From NCBI GenBank assembly GCA_041588495.1, contig JBFGWM010000013.1, forward strand, positions 1 through 24,334: DNA of 24,334 bases. The letters are read 5' to 3'. This DNA comes from JBFGWM01 sp041588495. GTDB taxonomy: Bacteria; Pseudomonadota; Gammaproteobacteria; Pseudomonadales; JBFGWM01. This document shows positions 1-7,286 of the stretch, one piece after another. The notes below the pieces were generated by a model, which was not told the DNA's origin, did not search any database, and worked only from the letters and a program-made list of their open reading frames with translations. Both the position numbers and the translations under genes were made by a program. Numbering within the stretch: position 1 is the first letter of the stretch; every line of letters begins with the position of its first letter.

Positions 1-390
1 CACGAGGCGGCCGCCGACGGGCTGAACTACGAGGTGACCCGCTACGGGCTCGACGACCTGGACCGGGCCATCACCGATGGCGAGGACAGCGGTTTTGTGA
101 AGGTCCTGACCGCCCGCGGCAGCGACCGCGTGCTGGGCGCGACGATCGTCGGCGCGCATGCCGGGGAGATGATCACCGAGTTCGTGTCCGCCATGCGGCA
201 TGGTCTTGGGCTGAACAAGATCCTTGGCACCATCCACGCCTACCCGACCATGGCGGAGGCCAACAAGTACGCCGCCGGAGAATGGAAACGGGCCCATGCG
301 CCGGAGGGCATCCTGCGGATGCTGGCCGTGCTGCACCGCAACCGGCTCGGCGACACCGGCGTCAGCGCCGTCGCCCCGGATCCCGAATGA
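1..390 (+). CDS. FAD-dependent pyridine nucleotide-disulfide oxidoreductase (mercuric-reductase-like), C-terminal part
   Basis: The reading frame is open from base 1 and ends at the TGA at 388-390, so only the last 129 residues are present. They match the C-terminal dimerisation domain of the dihydrolipoamide dehydrogenase/mercuric reductase family: a VLGATIVGAHAGEMI strand-turn, then the GTIHAYPTMAEANKYAAGEW segment, which carries the family's conserved His and Pro. The C-terminus ends in ordinary residues and lacks the terminal Cys-Cys pair of true MerA, so mercuric reduction is not supported. The WKRAHAPEG ending resembles the flavoprotein often found with TVP38/TMEM64 membrane proteins and ArsM-type methyltransferases. 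The methyltransferase gene follows after 10 bp, so the two are probably co-transcribed. Substrate unknown. Confidence 0.85.
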   Translation, partial: HEAAADGLNYEVTRYGLDDLDRAITDGEDSGFVKVLTARGSDRVLGATIVGAHAGEMITEFVSAMRHGLGLNKILGTIHAYPTMAEANKYAAGEWKRAHAPEGILRMLAVLHRNRLGDTGVSAVAPDPE

Positions 391-400
391 GGAATTGTGA

Positions 401-1495
401 ATGACCGTGAAAGAAAATGTACTCGAGCGATATTCCGCCGGCGCGCGTGCCCGCGAGGAAAGCCTGTGCTGCCCGGTGGACTATGATCGCGACCTGCTGA
501 AAATGCTGCCGGCCGAGATTATCGAGCGGGATTACGGCTGCGGCGATCCGTCCCGCTACGTGCAGCCTGGTGACCGTGTGCTCGACCTCGGCAGTGGCGG
601 CGGCAAGATCTGTTACATGGCCGCGCAGCTGGTCGGTTCCGACGGTCACGTGATCGGCGTCGACATGAACGACGACATGCTCGACCTGGCCCGGCGCCAC
701 CAGGCGACCATGGCAGAGCGGCTCGGCGGTGAGCGGGTCGATTTTCGCAAGGGTTATATCCAGGACCTCGCCCTCGACCTCGCGGCAGCGGAGGCATGGC
801 TGGCGGAAAACCCGGTGAACGATATCGCGGGCATGCGCGCCTACCAGTCCTGGTGCGACGCGCAGCGTCGCGAACGGCCCCTGGTCGGCGATGCCTCGGT
901 GGACCTGGTGATCTCGAACTGTGTGCTCAACCTGGTCGAGGAGGCGGACCGCCACCAGTTGCTTGCAGAGGTGTTTCGCGTGCTGCGGCCGGGCGGCCGC
1001 GTCGCGATCTCGGACATCGTCGCCAACCGTTCGGTGCCGGCGGAACTGCGCCGCGATCCGGAACTGTGGACCGGATGCATCTCCGGCGCCTTCCACGAGT
1101 CTGCATTCCTGCAGGCGTTCGCGGACGCCGGATTTGTCGGCCTGGCCTACGACAAGTGGCAGGAGGAACCCTGGCAGGTGGTGGAGGGCATCGAGTTCCG
1201 CTCGGTTACCCTGACCGGTTGCAAGCCCGCGTCGGTGGCCGCGCATCCCGCAGGCGGCGAGGTGATCTACCGCGGACCGTTTCACAGCGTGAATGACGAC
1301 GACGGCAATGTTTTCCGGCGCGGCGAGCGGGTGGAGGTCGGCGGTGCCACGTTGGCTGCCCTGCGCAGCGGGCCGTGGGCCGGCGACTTCGTGTTCATCG
1401 GCGCGGAATCCGCGTCCCGCGGCTGTTGCCCGGCACCGACGCCCGGCGCGGGCGTGGAGCGGACGGATCGCGTGCCGGCGGGCGGCTGCTGCTGA
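401..1495 (+). CDS. arsM: ArsM-type arsenite S-adenosylmethionine methyltransferase with Cys-rich C-terminal tail
   Basis: A 364-residue class I SAM-dependent methyltransferase. The SAM-binding motif LDLGSGGGK lies at residues 61-69 and the acidic GVDMN strand end at 86-90. ArsM-like features are LCCPVDYD (Cys23/24), YGCG (Cys47), SNCVLNL (Cys174) and the GCISGAF segment (Cys226). In characterised ArsM proteins, cysteines equivalent to 174 and 226 bind As(III). After the catalytic domain, residues ~285-335 form a small module (VIYRGPFHSVNDDDGNVFRRGERV) that I associate with the longer ArsM forms near arsenosugar genes. The tail ends in two Cys-Cys pairs (342/343 and 363/364), which could bind a thiophilic metalloid. 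AGGA-like Shine-Dalgarno bases precede the ATG. Arsenite as substrate is inferred; a methyltransferase for another substrate is the alternative. Confidence 0.75.
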   Translation: MTVKENVLERYSAGARAREESLCCPVDYDRDLLKMLPAEIIERDYGCGDPSRYVQPGDRVLDLGSGGGKICYMAAQLVGSDGHVIGVDMNDDMLDLARRHQATMAERLGGERVDFRKGYIQDLALDLAAAEAWLAENPVNDIAGMRAYQSWCDAQRRERPLVGDASVDLVISNCVLNLVEEADRHQLLAEVFRVLRPGGRVAISDIVANRSVPAELRRDPELWTGCISGAFHESAFLQAFADAGFVGLAYDKWQEEPWQVVEGIEFRSVTLTGCKPASVAAHPAGGEVIYRGPFHSVNDDDGNVFRRGERVEVGGATLAALRSGPWAGDFVFIGAESASRGCCPAPTPGAGVERTDRVPAGGCC

Positions 1496-1535
1496 CGGTT
1501 ATTCCGGCTGAACTGGCCTATCGGAGGAGACGGTT

Positions 1536-2192
1536 ATGACAAAAATCGCGGTAATGCTTTCCGGGTGCGGCGTCTACGACGGCTCGGAAATCTATGAATC
1601 GGTAATGACCTTCCTGCGCCTCGAGCAGGCCGGCGTCGAGTACCAGTGCATGGCCCCGGATATCGAGCAGATGCACGTCATCAATCACCTGACCGGAGAG
1701 GAGGCGGCCGGGGAATCCCGCAACGTGCTGGTGGAGGCTGCCCGGCTGGCCCGTGGCGCGATCATCAATGTCGCGGATGCGAATCCCGACGATTACGCGG
1801 CACTGATCTTTCCGGGCGGGTTCGGTGCGGCCAAGAACCTCAGCGACTTTGCGGTCAAGGGTGCGGATCTCACCGTGCAGCCGGATGTGCTGTCGTTCGC
1901 GCAGGCGATCCACAGCGCGGGCAAGCCGGTGGGCCTGATCTGCATCGCGCCGGCCATGGTGCCGCGAATCTTCGGCGAGGGCGCCGAGTGCACCATCGGC
2001 AATGATCCGGCCACTGCAGGTGCGATCACCAGCATGGGCGGTGTGCACCGGGAGTGCCCGGTCGACGAAATGGTGATCGATGCCCGGCGGCGCATCGTGA
2101 CCACGCCGGCTTACATGCTGGCGGGCAGCATCAGCGAGGCGGCCGAGGGCATCTGGAAACTCGTCGACCAGGTCGTGGAGTGGGTGCGCTGA
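1536..2192 (+). CDS. elbB: Isoprenoid biosynthesis glyoxalase ElbB (DJ-1/PfpI superfamily)
   Basis: 218 residues, the normal ElbB length. The N-terminus MTKIAVMLSGCGVYDGSEIYE is typical of ElbB, as are PGGFGAAKNLSDFA (93-106) and the nucleophile-elbow region GLICIAPAM with Cys136, the likely catalytic cysteine of this DJ-1-like fold. E. coli ElbB has weak glyoxalase activity and has been linked to isoprenoid synthesis; the physiological role is unclear. A good Shine-Dalgarno (GGAGGAG, 1521-1527) precedes the ATG. It lies 40 bp behind the ArsM gene on the same strand and may be co-transcribed, although ElbB is not known to work in arsenic metabolism. Confidence 0.93.
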   Translation: MTKIAVMLSGCGVYDGSEIYESVMTFLRLEQAGVEYQCMAPDIEQMHVINHLTGEEAAGESRNVLVEAARLARGAIINVADANPDDYAALIFPGGFGAAKNLSDFAVKGADLTVQPDVLSFAQAIHSAGKPVGLICIAPAMVPRIFGEGAECTIGNDPATAGAITSMGGVHRECPVDEMVIDARRRIVTTPAYMLAGSISEAAEGIWKLVDQVVEWVR

Positions 2193-2205
2193 ATCCAGGG
2201 TGGTC

Positions 2206-2775
2206 ATGACCGGGGGCGCGACGGTCGGTGACGGGGATCCCAATCCGTTCTGGAAATTCTCCGTGCGTTGCTGGCGACAGCCGGAAGTCGAGGCAAGTTG
2301 CCTTCGTCTGCAGGTCGATCACGGGCTGAATCCCAACCTGTTACTGTTCGCCTGCTGGGCGGCGGCGGAGGGTCTTGCGCTGGAACCCGGCGCTCTCGCG
2401 GAGAGCCCGGCCGGCGATTGGCACCGCAACGTGACGGCTCCCCTGCGCGCCGCGCGCAGCGAAGCCAGGCGGCTTGCGCCTGACGCGGAAAACTGTCGCC
2501 AGGCCTTGCGCGAGGCCGAGCTGGAGGTGGAAAGGGTCGAGCAGCGCCTGCTGTACCGCCACCGGGAGCAACTGACCGCGCCGGGCCGTGAGGCGGGCGG
2601 CGAACTGGCCGCGCTCAACCTGAAAGAATACGTACGTGCCAGTGCATGCGCGGAAGGTCCCGCGCTTCACGACTGCGTGATGCGTTTGCTCGAGACCTGC
2701 TTCGCCGAGGCGGACCCCGCCGAGATGCGAGAAATCCTTGAAGAATCGCCCGGCACCGAACCCGGCCCGGTCTAG
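2206..2775 (+). CDS. TIGR02444 family protein (uncharacterised)
   Basis: About 189 residues. The N-terminal NPFWKFSVRCWRQPEV followed by CLRLQVDHGLNPNLLLFACW (about residues 12-47) is the hallmark of the TIGR02444 (DUF2390) family. The middle, ~75-130, is rich in Arg and Glu and probably helical. No catalytic motif is evident and no function is established. The ATG at 2206 is preferred because AGGG lies 5 bp upstream; an in-frame GTG at 2200 is possible. The gene starts 13 bp after elbB and converges with the coiled-coil gene downstream. Pseudomonads also carry a TIGR02444 gene near algP, so the location here is probably conserved (from memory, not checked). Confidence 0.85.
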   Translation: MTGGATVGDGDPNPFWKFSVRCWRQPEVEASCLRLQVDHGLNPNLLLFACWAAAEGLALEPGALAESPAGDWHRNVTAPLRAARSEARRLAPDAENCRQALREAELEVERVEQRLLYRHREQLTAPGREAGGELAALNLKEYVRASACAEGPALHDCVMRLLETCFAEADPAEMREILEESPGTEPGPV

Positions 2776-2788
2776 AGTCCGGGTCGGG
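2761..2788. terminator. Possible bidirectional hairpin without U-tract
   Basis: CCCGGCCCGG (2761-2770) pairs with CCGGGTCGGG (2779-2788) across an 8-base loop, ten pairs including one wobble on the plus-strand transcript. The loop contains the stop codon of the TIGR02444 gene. It sits between two convergent genes. No T-run follows on either strand, so intrinsic termination is uncertain. Confidence 0.35.
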
Positions 2789-2805
2789 CGCGGTACATCA
2801 GGCCG

Positions 2806-3252
2806 TCACTTTCCAGTGACTTTTTTCTTGCCCCTGGCGATTGCACTGCGGGCCTTGGCCACGAGGTCCTGTTCCGCTTTGCGGATGGCCTTGGCGATTT
2901 CATCGGCCTTTTTCTTGGCGGCTTGAAGGTCCGTCAACTCGGCGCGGGTTGCGTCGAGCTTGGTGCGGGCTTCCTTGGCAGCTTCCTGCGCTTTCGCCGC
3001 GGCGGCCTTGGCGCGCTCGAGTTGTCCCTGGACGGCCTTGGTGGGCTTTTCGCGGGCCTTGGCGGTGAGTTCCTTGACCTTCGCCCGTGCATTGGCCTGC
3101 TGCTGCCGCGCCTTTTCCACTTGCGCCTTGATCTTGTCTGCGGCCTTCTGCGCGTTGGCCATCTGCTTGTCGCGCGCGGTTTCCAGTTGTTTCTGAAGTT
3201 TGCTGATCTGTGCTTCCAGATCCGCGACCAGGTTTCCCGAATTGCCAGCCAT
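2806..3252 (-). CDS. Lys/Ala-rich coiled-coil protein in the syntenic position of AlgP
   Basis: 148 residues, almost entirely predicted helix with heptad-like spacing from residue ~8 to 135 (DLEAQISKLQKQLETARDKQ, then repeated KA, AKA and QAK patterns). There are no cysteines or aromatic residues, and the C-terminus is basic (ARSAIARGKKKVTGK). It has no signal peptide or membrane segment, so it is probably cytoplasmic. In Pseudomonas the histone-H1-like regulator AlgP lies next to an FKBP gene and algQ. This gene has the same neighbours and a similar composition, but it lacks the long KPAA repeats of AlgP. Homology is an inference; a low-complexity structural or nucleoid-associated protein is an alternative. 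Confidence 0.7.
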   Translation of the reverse strand: MAGNSGNLVADLEAQISKLQKQLETARDKQMANAQKAADKIKAQVEKARQQQANARAKVKELTAKAREKPTKAVQGQLERAKAAAAKAQEAAKEARTKLDATRAELTDLQAAKKKADEIAKAIRKAEQDLVAKARSAIARGKKKVTGK

Positions 3253-3340
3253 CTGTGTTTCCCCTTCACGTGGTATGCTGCGGTACCTGTGCCGGCAGGA
3301 ATCCCGGAGCGGGAGCCAATACTCGGCGGAGGCACAGTCG

Positions 3341-3371
3341 AGTATAGTTGCCGCTGTTCAGTTTTTGTAAA
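3341..3371 (-). promoter_or_regulatory. Candidate sigma70 promoter for the coiled-coil (AlgP-like) gene
   Basis: On the minus strand TTTACA (3366-3371) and TATACT (3341-3346) each match five of six consensus bases. The spacer is 19 bp, longer than the ideal 17. Transcription would begin near 3334, leaving a leader of about 80 bases. The 272-bp gap 3253-3524 also has to hold the promoter for the divergent FKBP gene. GATAAT at 3381-3386 on the plus strand is a possible -10, but I see no convincing -35. Confidence 0.45.
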
Positions 3372-3524
3372 GCCTGGCCCGATAATGATGGAGCAGGTGT
3401 TTGGGAACCTGTTTTCCCGCGAGGTGTGTCACAGGTTTTGCTGTGACGAAGGCGTGAAGATGCCGGGTGCCTTGGTTTCCCGGGCAGGCATTTTCACGAA
3501 TGCTTTGAATGGAGTGGACGCTTG

Positions 3525-4427
3525 ATGACGAAGATACATGGTTTGACGCTGGCCTGTTCGGCGTTCCTGCTGGTTGCCGCTTGTGGCGATGCCACCGACA
3601 AGAGCGCCGCCGAGGAGCAGGCGGCTGCGCCGGCCGCCACGGAAGCCGCGGATTCCACGGTTTCCGCGGGCGGATCGGCTTCGACGCTGGAGGGTGACGT
3701 GTCCCGGAAAAGTTATGCACTGGGGATGCAGTTCGGTGCACGCTTCAAGGAGTCCTCGGAAGAGGTCAGCATCGAACGGATGCGGGCCGGAATCGAGGGC
3801 GGGTTCCGCGGTGACGAGTTCGTCCTGGAAGAGGTTCCCGAGGGCGCTGAGCGCAAGAGCGCCGATTTCGGAAACCGCCTGGGCGACACGCTGCGCAGGT
3901 CGGGCGAGGAATTTGACGTGGCGGCACTCGGACAGGCCATCGACGACGTCTACAACGACGGCCAGGTGCAACTGAGTGTCGCCGAGGCGGCCGATATCCT
4001 GGTGGCGGCAGACACGGAATTGCGCGCGCGCCGGGCGAAGGAGGCATTGGACCGCAGCGAGGCCTACCTGCGTGACAACGCGACCCGCGAGAACGTGAAA
4101 TCGACGGACAGCGGCCTGCAGTACGAAGTCATCACCGAGGGCAGCGGCGCCACTCCGGGGCCCGATGACGAGGTCAAGGTGCACTATCGCGGGCGCCTGA
4201 TCGATGGTACCGAGTTCGACAGTTCCTACGAACGGGGCACGCCGGCCGAATTCCCGCTGTCGAGGGTCATCGACGGCTGGACCGAGGGCCTGCAACTGAT
4301 GGCCGTGGGCTCGACCTACCGCTTCTTCATTCCGCCCGCGCTGGGTTACGGCGAGCAGGGCGCGGGTGATGCGATCGGCCCCAACGAGGCGCTCATCTTC
4401 GAGGTTGAACTGCTCGGGATCAACTGA
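3525..4427 (+). CDS. FKBP-type peptidyl-prolyl cis-trans isomerase, lipoprotein (FkpA/Mip-like)
   Basis: 300 residues from the ATG at 3525, with GGAG about 10 bp upstream; an in-frame TTG at 3522 is less likely. The N-terminus is a lipoprotein signal ending LLVAAC, with Cys20 as the acylated residue. An Ala/Glu-rich linker follows, then an FKBP_N dimerisation domain (~50-190, beginning SRKSYALGMQFGARFKE). The catalytic FKBP domain (~200-300) contains VKVHYRGRLIDGTEFDSSYE, VIDGWTEGLQLM and IPPALGYGEQG. It should catalyse prolyl isomerisation of proteins in the periplasm, anchored to a membrane. In Pseudomonas an FKBP-type isomerase gene lies between algP and algQ, matching this order. It converges with the WD40 gene only 8 bp downstream. 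Confidence 0.92.
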   Translation: MTKIHGLTLACSAFLLVAACGDATDKSAAEEQAAAPAATEAADSTVSAGGSASTLEGDVSRKSYALGMQFGARFKESSEEVSIERMRAGIEGGFRGDEFVLEEVPEGAERKSADFGNRLGDTLRRSGEEFDVAALGQAIDDVYNDGQVQLSVAEAADILVAADTELRARRAKEALDRSEAYLRDNATRENVKSTDSGLQYEVITEGSGATPGPDDEVKVHYRGRLIDGTEFDSSYERGTPAEFPLSRVIDGWTEGLQLMAVGSTYRFFIPPALGYGEQGAGDAIGPNEALIFEVELLGIN

Positions 4428-4435
4428 GGCGCGGT

Positions 4436-5476
4436 TCAGCGGAACCGGTACAGAAGTCCGTTCGAGGCAAGGGCCAGGGCCTGGCCCTTTGTCTTGCCGA
4501 AGGCCACCGCCATGACGGCGGGATTGGTGGGTTTCCAGCGTTCCTTCTTGGTGCCGCGCCAGCGTTTCAGCTCCTTGCCACTGGCGGTGTCCCAGAGTTG
4601 CACGAGACGGTTGGTGGCCCCGGTCAGCAATTGCGTGCCATCGCTGGAGAAGCGTGCCGCCGTATAGCTAGCCCCGGCCGTGTAGGGCTTCTTCTTGATC
4701 GGCAGTTCACTCACCGCCTTCCCCGATTTCAGGTCCCAGATGACGGCGCGATCGGCCTGGCTCGCAGTGAAACCGTAGCGACCGTCGGGCGATACGGCCA
4801 CCACGTTGACCTGGTTCTCGTGTTCGAAGGTGTGCAGCAGTTCCCCGCTGCTGATTTTCCACGCCCGCGCCTTGAAATCGTCTGAGCCGGTCAGCAGTGT
4901 GCGCGTGCGTTCGGCAAGGGCGACCGCGCCCACCTTGTCGTTGTGAATGAACGTGCGCAGGATCCCGCCGCGCTTGATGTCGAAGACCACTGCCGTGTGG
5001 TCGGCCAGGCCGAGGATGGCGAAGTCCGCATTGTCGGTGATGGCGATGTCGAGAATGTCCCCGGGCGCCTTCCAGAAGCTGACGTTGGCTCCGGTTCCGG
5101 TTTCCCATAGTGCGATGGTTTGCGGATCGGCGCTGGCCAGGTACTTCTCGTTGTTGGAGAACGCCGCGGCGACGATGTTGCTGAACTCGTTCTCGCGGTG
5201 GTTCCAGTTGTACAGGCGCTCGTTCTTCTCCAGGTTCCACAGGCTGCCGCCGTGGTGGATGGAACCGATGTATCCGAGTTGCGCGGAGGCCGAGAGCGTT
5301 GCCGCGTACAGGCCGCGGGTTGCAACCTCGTAGGTTGATTCCGGGCCCGGCGTGGTGTCGCAGCCTGCGAGGAGTGCGCAGGCCGCAAGGGCGGCAAGTC
5401 GCCTGCGGAACCGGCCGGAGCCGGATGGCGGCATGCCCGTCAGGGCTCGCATGGCGACGGGAAGTTCAGCGTTCAT
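4436..5476 (-). CDS. WD40-repeat lipoprotein
   Basis: 346 residues. After an Arg-rich n-region, the hydrophobic stretch LAALAACALLAGC ends in a lipobox with Cys39. The start is uncertain: ATG codons at residues 9 and 15 (5434) are in frame, and the last would give a more usual signal length. The mature part contains at least six WD-like blade ends: SLWNLEKN, IALWETGTG, VVFDIKRGG, ARAWKISSG, VIWDLKSG and VQLWDTASG. This suggests a seven-bladed propeller exposed to the periplasm or lodged in the outer membrane. Such propellers usually act as binding scaffolds and no enzyme motif is visible. It lies 54 bp downstream of rsd on the same strand and is probably co-transcribed. Its partner is unknown. 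Confidence 0.85.
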   Translation of the reverse strand: MNAELPVAMRALTGMPPSGSGRFRRRLAALAACALLAGCDTTPGPESTYEVATRGLYAATLSASAQLGYIGSIHHGGSLWNLEKNERLYNWNHRENEFSNIVAAAFSNNEKYLASADPQTIALWETGTGANVSFWKAPGDILDIAITDNADFAILGLADHTAVVFDIKRGGILRTFIHNDKVGAVALAERTRTLLTGSDDFKARAWKISSGELLHTFEHENQVNVVAVSPDGRYGFTASQADRAVIWDLKSGKAVSELPIKKKPYTAGASYTAARFSSDGTQLLTGATNRLVQLWDTASGKELKRWRGTKKERWKPTNPAVMAVAFGKTKGQALALASNGLLYRFR

Positions 5477-5530
5477 CGCTGCGATTCAACCGCGGTGAAA
5501 GGGTACTTCCGGAGTGTAGTGGATGCCGAA

Positions 5531-6010
5531 TCAGGCCACCACGCCGCGGTGCGCGTTGTGCAGGGACTCGATCAGCAGGTCTTCCATCTGGAAGCGTTCC
5601 TCCAGGCCCTCGCCGAGCCCCGACAGGTCCGCGGGCAGGTCATCGACCACCGCAAGGCAGTTCACCTCGCTGGTGTACTTGTCGTTGAAGTCGAGTGCGG
5701 ACTGGGTGGAGCCGGCCAGTTTCGGGTACAGGCGCTCCGCCAGTTCCGTGCCGCCGTCCTTGAACTCTTTGGCCTCGAGCAGCAACTGCTCGTAGATCTC
5801 GAAATGGGCTGCCGACACGTAGTCCACCAGCACCTGGCAGAATTCGCCAAGTTTCTCGTTGATGGGCTTGCGGCCGTTGCCCTGGTAGGGGCTGAGGCCG
5901 GAAATGTGGAAGTAGGCCGTGATCAGTTCCTGGCGCTCATTGAGCCAGCGGTCGATCATGTCGTTGACGCCACCCCAGCGTTCCTTCGCCGATTTGCATT
6001 GTTCCAGCAT
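5531..6010 (-). CDS. rsd: Rsd/AlgQ family anti-RNA polymerase sigma70 factor
   Basis: 159 residues, against 158 in E. coli Rsd. Family signatures in order are MIDRWLNERQELITAYFHISGL (18-39), INEKLGEFCQVLVDYVSAAHFEIYEQLL (50-77) and LGEGLEERFQMEDLLI near the C-terminus. Rsd binds region 4 of the housekeeping sigma factor and helps redistribute RNA polymerase. AlgQ of Pseudomonas aeruginosa also affects alginate and siderophore gene expression. A strong purine stretch (GGGGGA) precedes the ATG. The gene follows dsbB on the minus strand but is separated by 229 bp, so it probably has its own promoter. The WD40 gene lies downstream. Confidence 0.93.
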   Translation of the reverse strand: MLEQCKSAKERWGGVNDMIDRWLNERQELITAYFHISGLSPYQGNGRKPINEKLGEFCQVLVDYVSAAHFEIYEQLLLEAKEFKDGGTELAERLYPKLAGSTQSALDFNDKYTSEVNCLAVVDDLPADLSGLGEGLEERFQMEDLLIESLHNAHRGVVA

Positions 6011-6239
6011 GGGATCCCCCGGTGTTCTTATTATTTATGGATTATTCATGGTCCAGGCAACAAACCGTCGCGTAAAGGCCGTCCGTTTGCGACGCTCGAT
6101 TTCAGAATAAAGGAGTTGCCACGGTGCGGCAAGCGGTGAAATTGCAAGTACCTGATTGGGGTCGGGTTTTCGAAGCCGAGCGAAACTGCGGACAAATCCG
6201 CGATGCGGACAGGCGCGCCGACGGGTTTCTCGCGGAAGC
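6011..6239. other. Intergenic region upstream of rsd with competing small hairpins
   Basis: No convincing gene is seen in this 229-bp gap. Bases just upstream of rsd (6020-6055) are unusually AT-rich for the window and probably hold its promoter, though no clear -35/-10 pair stands out. Near the dsbB end, GCGGA (6188-6192), TCCGC (6197-6201) and GCGGA (6205-6209) can form either of two mutually exclusive 5-bp hairpins. These may help end dsbB transcription, but no T-run accompanies them. Confidence 0.4.
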
Positions 6240-6752
6240 TCAGGCTCGCGCCCGTCGACCCATGTTGCGGAACGCGATGATGGCTGCGCCCATGAAACAC
6301 AGGAACGCGAGCAGGGTCCACGCCGGGATCGACAGGCCGAGGAAACGCCAGGAAACCTCGGCGCACTCGCCAGACCCCGAAAGCACCGTGGCGAGGACCT
6401 CCTGCAGGGGCATGATGTCGAGCAAGTAGTCGAGCCCGGGCCCGCATTCGGGGACCCGGTCCGGCGGCAGGTTTTGCAGCCAGACGTGACGGCCGGCAAG
6501 CGCGGCACCGCTGCCCGCCGACAGCAGGGCCAGAGTGCAGAAAGTGCGGCCCAGCCAGGTGACGGAAGCCGTGAGGAGGCCACCCAGGAACATGCCGCCG
6601 GTGAAAACCAGGGCCACGCGTTGAAACACGCACAAGGGACACGGTTCCATGCCCATGCCATGTTGCATGTACAGTGCGCCGGCCATGAGTGCCGCCGCAG
6701 TCACCAGGGCGCCGCCGCACACCCAGCGTGGACTCGACAGGAGTTGTTTCAT
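6240..6752 (-). CDS. dsbB: Disulfide bond formation protein DsbB
   Basis: 170 residues with four hydrophobic membrane segments (about 12-30, 42-62, 70-88 and 140-160). The two periplasmic redox pairs are present: Cys38-Cys41 in PCPLC and Cys103/Cys130 in the second loop. FQRV after the first pair gives the conserved Arg45 next to the quinone site. DsbB sits in the inner membrane, re-oxidises DsbA and passes electrons to quinone. The gene is upstream of rsd, as dsbH is beside algQ in Pseudomonas, and is divergent from the FliL-like gene. The 104-bp divergent gap contains the palindrome CCGGTACCGG (6801-6810), whose role is unknown. Confidence 0.93.
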   Translation of the reverse strand: MKQLLSSPRWVCGGALVTAAALMAGALYMQHGMGMEPCPLCVFQRVALVFTGGMFLGGLLTASVTWLGRTFCTLALLSAGSGAALAGRHVWLQNLPPDRVPECGPGLDYLLDIMPLQEVLATVLSGSGECAEVSWRFLGLSIPAWTLLAFLCFMGAAIIAFRNMGRRARA

Positions 6753-6856
6753 ACGCGCAAGGCGCTCGTTCCGGGGTCAGAAGGTTTGCGTTATTCTATA
6801 CCGGTACCGGAGCGAATTGTTCCGGCCCCTGTCCATTGAATGCAAGGGAACCCGCG

Positions 6857-7261
6857 ATGCGTTGGAGCGTGATCCTGCTTGTGCTCTTTGTGGCCGTCTC
6901 CGGCGCACGCGCCGAGGAGGAGGGCGAGGAGGCTGCGCCAGTCGCGCAGGTGGAATACGTTGAGGTGGCCCCGGACCTCGTGACCAACTACGGATCGGAT
7001 GGACGCCTGCGTTTCCTGCGCGCCAAGGTCACCGTGCGCGCGGACAGCTCCGGTGCCGCGGCAGCCGTTCGTCATCACATGCCCTTCGTCCGCGACCGGC
7101 TTTTGATGGCGCTGGCCAGCCAGGATCCGGACAAGATTCACAGCATGGAAGGTAAGGACAGCGTCCGCCAGAAAGCGCTCGTGGAGATCAACGCGTTTCT
7201 CGAGGCCGAGGGTGAGCCGACCATCGTGGACCTGCTGTTCACCGAGTACCTGGTCCAGTGA
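6857..7261 (+). CDS. Orphan FliL-like protein
   Basis: 134 residues from the ATG at 6857, with AAGGGA about 7 bp upstream. The frame is open further upstream, but that part has no hydrophobic start and overlaps dsbB on the other strand. The N-terminus (WSVILLVLFVAVSGARA) is a signal peptide or short membrane anchor, followed by an acidic stretch (EEEGEEAAP). The rest resembles the periplasmic FliL domain: VEYVEVAPDLVTNY, RFLRAKVTVRA, and a C-terminal VEINAFLEAEGEPTIVDLLFTEYLVQ. FliL supports the flagellar stator and motor. This gene lies outside any flagellar operon, between dsbB and gshA, and may be a paralogue with another role. Confidence 0.8.
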   Translation: MRWSVILLVLFVAVSGARAEEEGEEAAPVAQVEYVEVAPDLVTNYGSDGRLRFLRAKVTVRADSSGAAAAVRHHMPFVRDRLLMALASQDPDKIHSMEGKDSVRQKALVEINAFLEAEGEPTIVDLLFTEYLVQ

Positions 7262-7286
7262 AGCCGGTGCAGCCGGGTCAGCGGAG

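Noticed and set aside
1..390. True mercuric reductase (merA)
   Set aside because: The C-terminal Cys-Cys pair of MerA is absent, so only family membership is claimed.
6689..6856. Upstream extension of the FliL-like frame
   Set aside because: The extension overlaps dsbB, lacks homology, and would bury the signal peptide; a good Shine-Dalgarno precedes the ATG at 6857.
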